Positions 51,230 to 61,167 of a stretch of 64,000 nucleotides of DNA are shown piece after piece. A program made the translations under genes and the position numbers. Every line of letters starts with the position of its first letter. The stretch's first letter is position 1. This DNA is from Erythrobacteraceae bacterium CFH 75059 (GTDB taxonomy: Bacteria; Pseudomonadota; Alphaproteobacteria; Sphingomonadales; Sphingomonadaceae), in contig SJSR01000002.1 of assembly GCA_004331795.1 (NCBI GenBank), positions 248,001-312,000 of the forward strand, written 5' to 3'. The notes under the pieces were generated by a model, which was given only the letters and a program-made list of their open reading frames with translations, had not been told where the DNA came from and ran no database searches.

Positions 51230-53178
51230 TCGCCGAGATCGGGCTGGCCGCGCTCTGGCTGGCCGCCGCTCTTGCCGTGTTCCAGCTTGTGGCGGGCGGG
51301 TTGAGCCTGCGGCCGGGCGCGCCGCCCGTTCTCGGGCAGAGCCTGCGCCCGCTGGCCGTGCTGCAGGGCGGGTTTGCGCTTCTGTCCTTCGCCGCCTTGC
51401 TGGTCCTGTTCGCGACGACGGACCTGTCGGTCGCGCTGGTGGCGCTGAACTCCCACACGGCGAAGCCGCTGCTGTACAAGGTCACCGGGGCGTGGGGCAA
51501 TCACGAAGGGTCGATGCTGCTGTGGGTGGCGACATTGGCAACGTCCGGCGCGCTCATCGCGGCGCTCGAGAGACGCCTGCCGGAGAGGACCATGCACGCG
51601 GTCCTGGCGGCGCAGGGGTTCGTAGCCTCCGGATTCTTCGCCTTTCTGCTGTTCAGCTCGAACCCGTTCACCCGGTTGCCGATGCCGGCGCCCGAAGGTG
51701 TCGGTCTGAACCCGCTGCTTCAGGACATCGGCCTCGCGCTTCATCCGCCGACGCTGTATCTGGGCTATGTCGGTCTGTCGGTGGCGTTCAGCTTTGCTGT
51801 GGGCGCGCTGCTGACGAACGCCGTCACACCGCAGTTCGCGCGCGTCATGCGGCCCTGGGTGCTGGGGGCGTGGGTGTTCCTGACGCTGGGCATCGTGGCC
51901 GGTTCCTACTGGGCCTATTACGAGCTTGGCTGGGGCGGCTGGTGGTTTTGGGATCCGGTGGAGAACGCCTCGCTGATGCCCTGGCTGGCCGCAACGGCCT
52001 TGCTGCATTCGGTCAGCGTTCTGGCCGCGCGCGATGCGCTGCGCGTCTGGACGATCCTTCTGGGCGTGATCGCCTTTTCGATGTCGATGGTCGGCACGTT
52101 CCTGGTGCGCTCCGGCATTCTGACCAGCGTGCACGCCTTTGCCGTCGATCCGCAGCGCGGCGCCTTCATCCTCGCGCTGCTGGCGCTCTACATCGGCGGT
52201 GCGCTGCTGCTGTTCGCCCTGCGGGCCGGCACGATCCTTGAAGGCAAGCGGTTCGGGCTGGCGAGCCGCGAAAGCGCGCTGGTGCTGAACAACATTCTGC
52301 TCAGCGCGCTCCTCGGCATTGTGCTGCTGGGCACGCTCTATCCCCTGTTTGCGGAGATGGTGGGCGCGCGCGTCTCGGTGGGACCCCCCTATTTCAATGC
52401 CGTGGGCGCGGTGTTTGCCCTGCCGATGCTGGCGGTCATGACCATCGGTCCCCTGCTGCGGTGGCGGAGCGATACGGCGCGGCGCCTGGCGCGTCCGCTG
52501 GTGGCGCTGAGCGCCGCGGGGCTGCTCGCCGCCGTGCTGGCGCTGCTTCAAGGTGACATCGGGCTGCTGCCGCTCAGCGGCTTCGTGCTCGGCGCGATGC
52601 TGGTGGTGGCGAGCGTCCTGCCGCTCGGAGGCCGGTCCTTCAGGCGCACGCCGTTGACCGTATGGGGCATGGTCATCGCCCATTTCGGCATCGGCGTGGC
52701 TCTGCTCGGCATGGCCAGCGATGCGGCGCTCACGCGGGAGCGGCTGGTGGCGATGGCACCGGGCGATGCGGTGACGGTCGGTCCGTGGACTGTTCGTCTG
52801 CGGGAGGTCATGCCGGTCGCCGGGCCGAACTGGACGGCGACCGAGGTGGTGCTGGACGCGCAGACGGCGGCGGGCGGCCGCACGATTACGCTGCGGCCGC
52901 AATCGCGGACCTTCTGGGCGCCGGTGCAGCAGACGACCGAAAGCGCGCTGGCGTCCCGCTGGAACGGACAGCTCTATGCCGTCTCCGGTGGTCCGGTCGA
53001 CGGGGGCCGATGGCAGATGCGCCTGTGGTGGAAGCCGTTCGTCACGCTGATCTGGCTGGGCGGGCTGCTCGTAGCCTTGGGAGGAGCGCTGTCGATGGCG
53101 GGTCATCTGCGCAGAGACACGGTGCGCCGCTCTGCCGCGCGCCGGATCAGCCGCCTTGCGGCGCCGGTGCCGGCGTGA
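51226..53178 (+). CDS. ccmF: Heme lyase subunit CcmF
   Basis: A 650-residue multi-pass inner-membrane protein that joins heme to apocytochrome c. The tryptophan-rich WGGWWFWDPVENASLMPWL is at about 234-252, with KPLLYKVTGAWGNHEGSMLLWV and LHPPTLYLGYVGLSVAFSFAVGAL before it and a C-terminal periplasmic domain before the last helix. Overlaps with ccmE and ccmG are 4 nt. Confidence 0.97.
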   Translation: MIAEIGLAALWLAAALAVFQLVAGGLSLRPGAPPVLGQSLRPLAVLQGGFALLSFAALLVLFATTDLSVALVALNSHTAKPLLYKVTGAWGNHEGSMLLWVATLATSGALIAALERRLPERTMHAVLAAQGFVASGFFAFLLFSSNPFTRLPMPAPEGVGLNPLLQDIGLALHPPTLYLGYVGLSVAFSFAVGALLTNAVTPQFARVMRPWVLGAWVFLTLGIVAGSYWAYYELGWGGWWFWDPVENASLMPWLAATALLHSVSVLAARDALRVWTILLGVIAFSMSMVGTFLVRSGILTSVHAFAVDPQRGAFILALLALYIGGALLLFALRAGTILEGKRFGLASRESALVLNNILLSALLGIVLLGTLYPLFAEMVGARVSVGPPYFNAVGAVFALPMLAVMTIGPLLRWRSDTARRLARPLVALSAAGLLAAVLALLQGDIGLLPLSGFVLGAMLVVASVLPLGGRSFRRTPLTVWGMVIAHFGIGVALLGMASDAALTRERLVAMAPGDAVTVGPWTVRLREVMPVAGPNWTATEVVLDAQTAAGGRTITLRPQSRTFWAPVQQTTESALASRWNGQLYAVSGGPVDGGRWQMRLWWKPFVTLIWLGGLLVALGGALSMAGHLRRDTVRRSAARRISRLAAPVPA

Positions 53179-53705
53179 AGCGGCTGTGGCTCTTCCTGCC
53201 TGTGGCGGTGTTCGCGCTGATCGCGGGAGCCGTCGCGTACCAGCTCACGCAGCCGCGCGACGAGTTCGTGCGCAGCGCCATGATCGGCCAGCCGCTGCCG
53301 TCCTTCTCCCTGCCGCCACCGGGCGGCGGTCCGGCAACGCTGAGCGACGCCAGCTTCCGTGACGGGCGGCCGCGGCTGCTCAACTTCTGGGCCAGTTGGT
53401 GCCTCCCCTGCATTGCCGAAGCGCCGCAGCTCGAACGCCTGCGCGGTGAGGGCGCCGTCATCGTCGGAGTCGCCATCCGCGACCGGCCTGAAGATGTTGC
53501 GGCCTTCCTCCAGACTCATGGAAATCCCTATGCCGTGCTTGCCGCCGATGACATCGCCGAGCTTCAGCTCGCGCTGGGATCGTCAGGATTGCCGGAAACC
53601 TTCGTGATCGACGGGCAGGGGCGCATCCGCTACCAGCACATCGGCGACATCCGCGCGGCCGATGTGCCCGTGCTGCTCGACGAACTCCGCAAGGCGGGGT
53701 CGTGA
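53175..53705 (+). CDS. ccmG: Thiol:disulfide interchange protein CcmG/DsbE
   Basis: A 176-residue membrane-anchored thioredoxin-like protein. The anchor is LWLFLPVAVFALIAGAVAYQL; the active site is WASWCLPC (Cys76 and Cys79). PETFVIDGQGRIRYQHIG carries the cis-Pro region. It keeps apocytochrome CXXCH cysteines reduced. GTG start in a GTGA overlap with ccmF. Confidence 0.95.
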   Translation: MKRLWLFLPVAVFALIAGAVAYQLTQPRDEFVRSAMIGQPLPSFSLPPPGGGPATLSDASFRDGRPRLLNFWASWCLPCIAEAPQLERLRGEGAVIVGVAIRDRPEDVAAFLQTHGNPYAVLAADDIAELQLALGSSGLPETFVIDGQGRIRYQHIGDIRAADVPVLLDELRKAGS

Positions 53706-54127
53706 CCGTGATGAAGTGGCTGGCCGCCGCGCTGCTGTGCATCCTTCCCCTTCCGGCCGCGGCCCAGAGCGCCATGCCGCCGGCGCCGCTGGCCGACCGG
53801 CAGCTTGACGACCCGCGCCTCGAAGCCGCGGCGCGGGAGCTGATGCACACGCTGCGCTGTGTCATGTGTCAGGGTCAGTCGATCGCCGACAGCGATGCGC
53901 CCATGGCCGGCGACATGCGGCATCAGGTGCGCAGCCGGATCGCGGCTGGTGAGAGTGCCGAAGACGTCCGCGCGTGGCTGAAAGCCCGCTATGGCGATTA
54001 CATCAGCTATCAGCCGGAACTCAATCGCGTAACCTGGCCGTTGTTCGCCGTTCCCGCCCTGCTGCTGCTGTTCGCGGCGCTGGTGTTCTTCAGGCGCGTC
54101 CGGGTCGCGGCGAAGCCCCGGCGTTGA
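53702..54127 (+). CDS. ccmH: Cytochrome c maturation protein CcmH/CycL
   Basis: A 141-residue protein with a signal peptide (KWLAAALLCILPLPAAAQ), the redox motif LRCVMCQGQSIADS (Cys53, Cys56) and a C-terminal membrane helix (VTWPLFAVPALLLLFAALVFF). It is the short CycL-type form, the TPR half being a separate gene downstream. GTGA overlap upstream, TTGA overlap downstream. Confidence 0.95.
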   Translation: MTVMKWLAAALLCILPLPAAAQSAMPPAPLADRQLDDPRLEAAARELMHTLRCVMCQGQSIADSDAPMAGDMRHQVRSRIAAGESAEDVRAWLKARYGDYISYQPELNRVTWPLFAVPALLLLFAALVFFRRVRVAAKPRR

Positions 54128-54780
54128 CCTGGCTGGCGGTTCTCGCGCTCGCTGCGGGCGGGTTTGGCGCGGCGGCGGCCCTGCTCGGCTTGCCGCGGCA
54201 GGCGTATGCGCTGCTCGGGGTCGTGCTGGCGCTGGGACTGGCGGGTTATGCCCTGCAGGGCACGCCCGACATGACCGGCGCGCCGCGGCAGGCGAGGGTG
54301 CAGGCCGCGATCGATGCGGAGCCGCTGATCGCCGCCCGCCGTGCCATGTTCGGTCCGACGCTGCCCCCGTCCCGCTACGTCACCGTGGCCGACGGGTTTC
54401 TTCGCCAAGGGCGCACCCGCGAGGCGGCCGCATTCCTGAACACCGCCGTGCGCGACGATCCCGGCGATGCCGAAGCGTGGACGGCGCTTGGCAATGCACT
54501 GGCGACGCATGCCGGCGGCACGCTAACGCCGGCAGCGTCGCTCGCCTTCGCGGCCGCGCGGCAGGGCGCGCCCGGCAATCCGGCCCCGCTCTACTTCGAG
54601 GGATTGGCCGCCATCCGCAGCGGTCGCCCCGGCGAGGCGTTGCCGCTGTGGCAGCGCGCCCTTGCCACGACACCCGCCGATGCCCCTTACCGTCCGGTGC
54701 TCGCAGCCCAGCTCGAACAGCTGCAACGGGTTCTCGCCGGCGGCCCTCCTGCGCCGCCTGCCCTGCCGCGCCCGCGGTGA
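54124..54780 (+). CDS. ccmI: CcmI/CycH-like TPR protein of cytochrome c maturation
   Basis: A 218-residue protein. Two membrane helices at the N-terminus (TWLAVLALAAGGFGAAAALLGL and AYALLGVVLALGLAGYAL) are followed by a periplasmic TPR-like domain (about 85-200: YVTVADGFLRQGRTREAAAFLNTAVRDDPGDAEAWTALGNAL, PAPLYFEGLAAIRSGRPGEALPLWQRAL). It should present apocytochrome c to CcmF/CcmH. It is shorter than the 400-residue E. coli-type protein. The TTG start overlaps the ccmH stop. Confidence 0.85.
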   Translation: MTWLAVLALAAGGFGAAAALLGLPRQAYALLGVVLALGLAGYALQGTPDMTGAPRQARVQAAIDAEPLIAARRAMFGPTLPPSRYVTVADGFLRQGRTREAAAFLNTAVRDDPGDAEAWTALGNALATHAGGTLTPAASLAFAAARQGAPGNPAPLYFEGLAAIRSGRPGEALPLWQRALATTPADAPYRPVLAAQLEQLQRVLAGGPPAPPALPRPR

Positions 54781-54918
54781 AGTGGGCGGCGGAGGCCATC
54801 AGCGTGCGCGTTGCTGCCGGGGGGCGGGGGTGCTAAGGCGCGCCGCCAGACTCGCCGTGCTCCTGCGGGGAAGTGGCCGGCCGGAACGTCACAAGGGTCC
54901 ACGAGCAGCCTTTCAGCC

Positions 54919-56904
54919 ATGAGCAGCGACACACCTGACGGTCTGCCGGTGTCCGGCGTCCAACCGGCTGCCGAACCTGCGAGCGGCGGAGAGGCAGCCG
55001 CGGCAAGTGATGCCCACGGTCACGGAAAGGCGAGCCTCGGGACGCTCGCCGTCGGTGCGGTGGGGGTCGTGTTCGGCGACATCGGCACCAGCCCCCTTTA
55101 CGCGTTTCGCGAAACCTTCGCGCAACACGGCGACATCCCGCCCATCCAGGCCGACCCGGTCCACATCTTCGGGGTTCTCAGTCTCGTCTTCTGGTCGATG
55201 ATGATCGTCGTGACCGTCAAATACGTGCTGACGATCACCCGCGCGGACAACAAGGGAGAGGGCGGGAGTCTCGCGCTGCTGGCGCTGATCAGCCGCTCGA
55301 CCGAAGGGGCGCGCTGGACCGCGCCGCTGGTTCTGCTCGGCGTCTTCGCCACCGCGCTGTTCTATGGCGACTCCATGATCACCCCGGCGATGTCGGTGCT
55401 CTCGGCGACAGAGGGGCTGCAATATGTGCATCCGGGCTTCCGCGGCTACATCATCCCCATCGCGGTGAGCATCCTGATCCTCCTGTTCGCCATCCAGTCT
55501 CGCGGCACCCACAAGGTCGGACGCGCCTTCGGGCCGATCATGATGCTGTACTTCTCCACCCTGGCGGGGCTGGGGCTGATGTACATCGTCGCCATGCCGT
55601 CCATCATCCTGGAGACGTTGAACCCGTGGAATGCCGTGGTGTTCTTCATGACGGACGGGTTCCGCGCCTTCTTCGCCATGGGTGCCGTCGTTCTGGCGGT
55701 GACCGGAGCGGAGGCCCTTTACGCCGACATGGGCCATTTCGGCCGCCGCCCCATTGCCCTGTCGTGGGTGGGGTTCGTGTTCCCGGCGCTGCTGCTGAAT
55801 TACATGGGGCAGGGCGCCATGGTGCTCGCCCCCGGTGCGGATGGCGAAGCTCTTATCCGCGATCCCTTCTTTCTCATGATCCCGGATGCGATCCGCCTGC
55901 CGGTCATCCTGCTTGCCCTGACGGCGACGATCATCGCCAGCCAGGCGGTCATTTCCGGCGCCTTCTCGCTGACGCAGCAGGCGATCCAGCTCGGCTTCAT
56001 TCCCCGCATGCAGATCAAGCACACGAGCGCGTCGGCTGCCGGGCAGATCTACATTCCGGTGGTGAACTGGGCCTTGATGGTGGCCGTCATCCTGCTGGTG
56101 CTTTTCTTCCGGTCCTCCAGCAGCCTTGCCGCCGCCTACGGGATCGCCGTCACCGGCGCCATGTTCATCGACACGATCCTGCTTGCGGCCGTTCTGCTGG
56201 CGCTGTGGCGCTGGCCGCTGTGGAAGGCGCTGCCGCTGGTCGCGGTGTTCCTGATCGTCGACATCGGCTATTTCAGCGCCAACCTCATCAAGGTGCCCGA
56301 TGGCGGATGGGTGCCGCTGGTGATCGGCCTCGTGATCTTCACCGCGCTGACGACATGGTCCCGCGGGCGAGCGCTGATGCGGCAATCCATGGCCGAGGGC
56401 TCGATGCCGCTCGAGGTGTTCGCCAAGAGCGCCCTCGGCAGCGCGGCGCGGGTGCCGGGGACGGCCGTGTTCATGTCGTCGAGCGAGACGGGGGTGCCGT
56501 CCGCCTTGCTGCACAACATCAAGCACAACAAGGTGCTGCACCGCCGCGTCATCATCCTCACCGTCGTTATCGAGGATGTGCCCTCCGTTCCGCCCGGGGA
56601 GCGCGTTCAGGTGGTCGATCTGGGGCAGGGCTTCTACCGCATGACGCTGCGCTTCGGGTTCATGGACGACACGGACGTGCCGGCGGTCCTGCGCGCGATC
56701 GACGTCTGCGGCGCGCCGTTCGACATGATGCAGACGAGCTTCTTCCTCAGCCGCCAGACGCTGATTTCGGGCGCCACCAAGGGCCTGCCCAAATGGCGGG
56801 AGAAGATCTTCGCGTGGATGCTGCGCAACTCCGCCACCGCGATGGAGTTCTTCCGGCTGCCGTCGAACCGGGTGGTCGAGCTGGGCAGCCAGCTCAGGTT
56901 GTGA
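54919..56904 (+). CDS. kup: KUP-family potassium uptake protein
   Basis: A 661-residue K+/H+ symporter with about 12 membrane helices. [19 protein letters not shown] (about 53-71), [19 protein letters not shown], and [17 protein letters not shown] are canonical, and the C-terminal cytosolic domain starts around residue 510 ([30 protein letters not shown]). The ATG at 54919 precedes a 45-residue hydrophilic N-terminus. A 138-bp gap separates it from ccmI. Confidence 0.95.
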   Translation: MSSDTPDGLPVSGVQPAAEPASGGEAAAASDAHGHGKASLGTLAVGAVGVVFGDIGTSPLYAFRETFAQHGDIPPIQADPVHIFGVLSLVFWSMMIVVTVKYVLTITRADNKGEGGSLALLALISRSTEGARWTAPLVLLGVFATALFYGDSMITPAMSVLSATEGLQYVHPGFRGYIIPIAVSILILLFAIQSRGTHKVGRAFGPIMMLYFSTLAGLGLMYIVAMPSIILETLNPWNAVVFFMTDGFRAFFAMGAVVLAVTGAEALYADMGHFGRRPIALSWVGFVFPALLLNYMGQGAMVLAPGADGEALIRDPFFLMIPDAIRLPVILLALTATIIASQAVISGAFSLTQQAIQLGFIPRMQIKHTSASAAGQIYIPVVNWALMVAVILLVLFFRSSSSLAAAYGIAVTGAMFIDTILLAAVLLALWRWPLWKALPLVAVFLIVDIGYFSANLIKVPDGGWVPLVIGLVIFTALTTWSRGRALMRQSMAEGSMPLEVFAKSALGSAARVPGTAVFMSSSETGVPSALLHNIKHNKVLHRRVIILTVVIEDVPSVPPGERVQVVDLGQGFYRMTLRFGFMDDTDVPAVLRAIDVCGAPFDMMQTSFFLSRQTLISGATKGLPKWREKIFAWMLRNSATAMEFFRLPSNRVVELGSQLRL

Positions 56905-56922
56905 GAACCGCCAGCCGCCGGT

Positions 56923-57570
56923 TCAGCCCGTTGGCGGCTGGTCCTCCAGCGGCTCGCGCGGCTCGTCGACCGCAAGCCCGTGCCGCAGCAGCATCGGCAT
57001 CTGCGACACCGTGAAAGCAAGGCTCAGCGGCAGGAACACCCACAGCTTGGCCCAGAGCCAGGTCTCGAAGCTGGCAAAGGCGCGCAGCCCTTCGTTCACC
57101 CCCGCAAGAACGATGAAGAACACGCCCCAGTTGCGCGACAATGTGAGCCAGCCCTTGGCGCTCAACCCCTCGAAGGCAGCTTCGAGCAGGATCTTGAGCA
57201 ACGCCTTGCCGCGCCACCAGCCGATCAGCAAGGCGGCGGCGAAGAGCAGGTAGATGACCGTGGGCTTGAGCTGGATAAACCGCTCGTCGCGCAGCCACAC
57301 GGTCAGCGCGCCGAACACGACGATCAGTCCGGTGGACAGCCACAGCATCGGCGAAACGCGTCCGAATCTCCACCGCGAGAACGCCAGCGCCGCCAGCGCG
57401 GCGACCATGAAGGCCAGCGTGCCGCGGACCACTGCGGCAACCTCGGCGACCGTGCCGCCGTCCCCGCCGGAGTAGAGCTTGTAAACGCCAAGGAAGACGA
57501 GCAGCGGCCCGTAATCGACGAGGATGTTGAGGCAGCCGGAAGGGCGGCGCCCGCTGCGTTCGCCGGTCAC
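56923..57570 (-). CDS. Septation protein A / inner-membrane protein YciB (IspZ family)
   Basis: A 215-residue protein with five or six membrane helices. LNILVDYGPLLVFLGVYKLY begins the domain, and GWWRGKALLKILLEAAFEGLSAKGWLTLSRNWGVFFIVLAGVNEGLRAF contains the conserved W-GKA and RNW-FF motifs. The family affects septation and envelope synthesis. The GTG start overlaps the ftsY stop as GTGA. Confidence 0.93.
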   Translation of the reverse strand: MTGERSGRRPSGCLNILVDYGPLLVFLGVYKLYSGGDGGTVAEVAAVVRGTLAFMVAALAALAFSRWRFGRVSPMLWLSTGLIVVFGALTVWLRDERFIQLKPTVIYLLFAAALLIGWWRGKALLKILLEAAFEGLSAKGWLTLSRNWGVFFIVLAGVNEGLRAFASFETWLWAKLWVFLPLSLAFTVSQMPMLLRHGLAVDEPREPLEDQPPTG

Positions 57571-58487
57571 GCGACCCCCGCGATCACACGGGCGACCAGA
57601 TGCGGGTCGAACGGTCTGAGGTCCGCCATTCCTTCTCCGACGCCGACCGCGTGGATCGGCAGGCCGTATTGCTGCGCCGCCGCGACCAGAACCCCGCCGC
57701 GCGCGGTGCCGTCAAGCTTTGTCATGATGATCCCCGTGACCCCGGCAACGTCCTTGAAGACCTCGACCTGCGACAGCGCGTTCTGCCCGTTGGTCGCGTC
57801 GAGCACCAGCACCACGTCGTGCGGCGCCTCCGGGTTGAGCCGGCCGAGCACCCGCCGGATCTTGGCCAGCTCGTCCATCAATTCGCGCTTGTTCTGAAGC
57901 CGCCCGGCCGTGTCGACGATCAGGACGTCGGTGCCGCGCTCGGTGGCGGCCTTCAGCGCGTCGAACACGACGCTTGCCGGGTCGCCTCCTTCGGGGCCGC
58001 GCACGAGGGGCACTCCGGCCCGCTCGGCCCACGTGCCCAGCTGACCGATGGCGGCGGCGCGGAAGGTGTCGCCGGCGGCGAGCATCACGCTGTAATCGTC
58101 TTCCTGAAACCAGTGGGCGAGCTTGGCGATGGTGGTGGTCTTGCCGCTGCCGTTCACGCCGATGACGAGGATCACCTGTGGACGGGGGAAGGCGGAAATC
58201 TCCAGAGGCCTCGCCACGGGCGCCAGGATCGCCTCGATTTCCTCGGCCACCGCGTCCTTCAGCTCGCGCTCCGTCAGGTGCACGCCGAACCGCCGGTCCG
58301 CCAGCCGCGCCCGGATCCGCGCCGCGGCGGCGGGTCCGAGGTCGGACGCGATCAGGCCGTCTTCCACGGCATCGAGCGTGGCATCGTCGAGCCCGGCGGT
58401 TCCGATCACGCCGGTGAGGTTCGTCGCCAGCCGGTCCGACGTGCTGCGGAATGCGGCGGCAAGGCGGCTGCTCCAGCTCTGGCTCAT
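57567..58487 (-). CDS. ftsY: Signal recognition particle receptor FtsY
   Basis: A 306-residue SRP GTPase with a short N domain (1-90) and no long acidic A domain. The G domain has GVNGSGKTTT (110-119), GDTFRAAA, DTAGRLQNK (192-200) and TKLDGTARGG (256-265). It pairs with Ffh on the SRP RNA encoded at 25050. The ATG at 58487 overlaps the dapF stop by ATGA. Longer in-frame starts run into dapF and were rejected. Confidence 0.96.
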   Translation of the reverse strand: MSQSWSSRLAAAFRSTSDRLATNLTGVIGTAGLDDATLDAVEDGLIASDLGPAAAARIRARLADRRFGVHLTERELKDAVAEEIEAILAPVARPLEISAFPRPQVILVIGVNGSGKTTTIAKLAHWFQEDDYSVMLAAGDTFRAAAIGQLGTWAERAGVPLVRGPEGGDPASVVFDALKAATERGTDVLIVDTAGRLQNKRELMDELAKIRRVLGRLNPEAPHDVVLVLDATNGQNALSQVEVFKDVAGVTGIIMTKLDGTARGGVLVAAAQQYGLPIHAVGVGEGMADLRPFDPHLVARVIAGVA

Positions 58488-59296
58488 GCAAAGTCCCTTG
58501 TGTCGAAGGTGCCGCGAAAGGTTTCGCGGGCGGCGCCGGTCATCAGCACCGTGTCGCCGGTCCAGGCAATCCGCAGGTCGCCGCCCGGCTGCTGCACCGT
58601 CACCGGGCTGCTGACGAGGCGTTTGTGCCGAAGCGCCAGCACGGCCGCCGCACAGGCAGCGGTTCCGCAGGCGAGCGTCGCCCCGGCACCCCGTTCCCAG
58701 ACCCGCAGGTTCAGTGTCGCGGGGCCGGCCACATGGGCGAAGCTGACATTCACGCCCTCGTGGAACACCGGATCGGCCTGCACCGCGGGCGCAAGTTCGC
58801 CCAGCCGGTCGAGCGTCGGCGGATCGACGAAGAACACGGCGTGCGGGTTGCCCACATTCACCGCGAACGGGCCGGGCAGATCGTGCCAGGTGATCGGCAT
58901 CGGCTGCGTGTCCATGGCGTAGCCGAGCGGAATGTCGTCCCAGGCAAAGCGCGGACGGCCCATGTCGACCTCGGCCGCCGCGTCGTCCAAAGCTCTGGCG
59001 TGGATGAGGCCTCCTGCGGTCTCGATCGATACGTCGCAGCCCTGAAGCAGGCAGACCGCTCTGGCCGCGTTGCCGCACGCGCGTGCTTCGTCCCCGTCGG
59101 CGTTGAAGATCCGCATCCGCAGATCGGCGGCGGAGCTCGGTTCAAGGACGATCAACTGATCGCAGCCGATCCCGGTGGTTCGGTGGCACAGCGCCTGCAC
59201 CATCCCGCCGTTCAGCGGCACCGGCGGTCCGCTGCGCTGATCGAGGATCACGAAATCGTTTCCGAGCCCGTGCATCTTGATGAAGGGAGCGCGCAT
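58484..59296 (-). CDS. dapF: Diaminopimelate epimerase
   Basis: A 270-residue PLP-independent racemase converting LL- to meso-diaminopimelate for lysine and peptidoglycan. FIKMHGLGNDFVILD begins the fold; the two catalytic cysteines are Cys74 (ARACGNAARA) and Cys210 (TLACGTAACAA). The ATG at 59296 is preferred over the GTG immediately upstream. It heads the dapF-ftsY-ispZ run. Confidence 0.97.
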   Translation of the reverse strand: MRAPFIKMHGLGNDFVILDQRSGPPVPLNGGMVQALCHRTTGIGCDQLIVLEPSSAADLRMRIFNADGDEARACGNAARAVCLLQGCDVSIETAGGLIHARALDDAAAEVDMGRPRFAWDDIPLGYAMDTQPMPITWHDLPGPFAVNVGNPHAVFFVDPPTLDRLGELAPAVQADPVFHEGVNVSFAHVAGPATLNLRVWERGAGATLACGTAACAAAVLALRHKRLVSSPVTVQQPGGDLRIAWTGDTVLMTGAARETFRGTFDTRDFA

Positions 59297-59371
59297 CACC
59301 GGCGGCTCTATTGAAGCCGGTGCGGGGCGTAAAGGCGCGAGGAGGGCAAACCGGCCGCGTGCCGCGCCGGG

Positions 59372-61039
59372 TCAGCGCGCGGTCTGTGTCCGCACGTCCG
59401 GTCGCTGCGCCGTCCCGTCCTGAGGCGCCTCCGCGGACGGCAGGTCGGATCGCTTGCACTGGCTGGCAAGGCGGCCGAGCGACTCCAGCCGCCGGCGGAC
59501 CGCGGCGCCGTCCTCCGGGCGTCCGTAGTGGTAGCCCTGCGCCTTGATCCGCGCATAGGTGCGCAGGGCGCGGCGCACCTCGTCGCTTTCCACGCCTTCG
59601 GCGGTGACGGGGATGTTCATCGCGCTGCCGAGCGCAACGATGGCCTCGACAATGCTGCGCTCCGTGCCGGAACTGTCGACGCCCTGCACGAAACTGCGAT
59701 CGATCTTCAGGTGATCGAAGCTCAGGTCGCGCAGCTGGTTAAGGCCGGCATAGCCCGTTCCGAAATCGTCCAGGCTGATCTTGACGCCCTGGTTCCTGAG
59801 GCTGGTGACCATCGTGCGCACCTCCTCCACGTCGGTGTGAAGGCAGCTTTCGGTGATCTCGATGATCAGCCGCGAGGGCGAGAAATTATGCTCGACCAGC
59901 AGCTTCAGCACCCGGTGCGAGAACCACGGGTCGCGCAGCTGGATCGGAGAGATGTTCACCGACAGGGTGAGCTGCGGATCCCAGTCGCGCGCATCGATGA
60001 AGGCCTTGGCGATGAGCTGCTCCGAAAGCTGCGCGACCAGCCCGCTCTCCTCGGCAATCGGGATGAACACGGAGGGCAGGACCAGTCCGCGGCTTGCCGA
60101 ATGCCAGCGCGCGAGCATCTCGAAGCCGAGCAGCTCTCCGGTTTCGAGGTCCACCTGCTGTTCGTAGTAGGGGACGAATTCGCCGTTCCTCAGTCCTGCG
60201 CGAATGTCCTCTTCGAGCTGGATGCGGCGTCCCTGCGCCTCCTCGAGGCCGGGATCGTACCACGAAAAGCGGTTCTTGCCCGACCTCTTGGCCTGATACA
60301 TGGCGAGATCGGCCGCACGAAGCAGCTTCTCGGCATCAAGGCCGGGTCGGGCGCCCGGCTCCACGCCGACAATGCCGACCGACACGGTGATGTCCACCGG
60401 CGGGCCATGTTCAGGGGCGGCGCAGGACGCGCGGATCGCCTCGAGCAGCTGCGCCGCCTGTTCGCTTCCCTGCTCGCGCCCTGCCTCGTCGGCGGGGAAG
60501 GCGCAGACGAATTCGTCTCCGCCGAGCCGGGCGATCACGCCTTTGCCGCCCCCATGCGCGCGCAGGGCGTTCGCCACGGCTTTCAGCGCATCATCCCCGG
60601 TCGCATGGCCGAGGCGGTCGTTGATCTGCTTGAAATTGTCGAGGTCGACGAGAAACACGAGCAGATGCTGGCCGTGCACCGCGCAGCGCTGCAGCAGGGT
60701 GTTGAGCGCCGGTATGAACGAGCGCCGGTTGTGGCACTGGGTCAGCTCGTCGACTTCCGCGAGGCGCCGGGCTTCGCGCTCGGCGGCGGTGCGCTCGGCG
60801 AGTTCCTGGCTGAGCCGGTTGTAGCGCAGCCACCCCATAACGATCACGGCGATGTTCAGCACGAGGGCGTTGGTGAGGAACCGGTTCACATCCGTGCCGC
60901 CGGTCCAGACCTCGATCGCCGCGCCGAGGACGTGGCCGCCGATCCACACGAACAGAGCCAGCCCGGCATAGGTGATCAGCAGGGTGGTGAACTGCGAACG
61001 CAGCTTGGCGGCGGCGATGTCGTCACTGTATGCAGCCAT
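59372..61039 (-). CDS. GGDEF-EAL cyclic-di-GMP enzyme
   Basis: A 555-residue membrane protein. Two helices (about 18-37 and 52-72) precede the GGDEF domain, with ARLGGDEFVCAF (173-177 GGDEF), and the EAL domain, with FEMLARW (Glu307), NISPIQL, IIEITES, DDFGTGYAGLNQLRDL, KIDRSFVQG, AEGVES and GYHYGRP. Both sites look catalytically intact; no RxxD inhibitory site is seen upstream of GGDEF. The first motif is EML rather than EAL, an accepted variant. The start at 61039 has GGAGG 4 nt upstream; an earlier ATG at 61069 is weaker. Confidence 0.94.
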   Translation of the reverse strand: MAAYSDDIAAAKLRSQFTTLLITYAGLALFVWIGGHVLGAAIEVWTGGTDVNRFLTNALVLNIAVIVMGWLRYNRLSQELAERTAAEREARRLAEVDELTQCHNRRSFIPALNTLLQRCAVHGQHLLVFLVDLDNFKQINDRLGHATGDDALKAVANALRAHGGGKGVIARLGGDEFVCAFPADEAGREQGSEQAAQLLEAIRASCAAPEHGPPVDITVSVGIVGVEPGARPGLDAEKLLRAADLAMYQAKRSGKNRFSWYDPGLEEAQGRRIQLEEDIRAGLRNGEFVPYYEQQVDLETGELLGFEMLARWHSASRGLVLPSVFIPIAEESGLVAQLSEQLIAKAFIDARDWDPQLTLSVNISPIQLRDPWFSHRVLKLLVEHNFSPSRLIIEITESCLHTDVEEVRTMVTSLRNQGVKISLDDFGTGYAGLNQLRDLSFDHLKIDRSFVQGVDSSGTERSIVEAIVALGSAMNIPVTAEGVESDEVRRALRTYARIKAQGYHYGRPEDGAAVRRRLESLGRLASQCKRSDLPSAEAPQDGTAQRPDVRTQTAR

Positions 61040-61167
61040 GCGCCTCCGCTCTCCCGCCTGTTGCCCCAAGGGTGGCGCAGGTCATGCCGCGGTGAGACTA
61101 AGATCGTGTTAATGGGGCGCGGGCAGGCGGGGGCTGGCCGCGTTCTGCTCTGGTGAAAGGATCACTG

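Noticed and set aside
59297-59371. An extra gene between dapF and the GGDEF-EAL gene
   Set aside because: The 75-bp gap is too short, and overlapping frames there are shadows of the neighbours.
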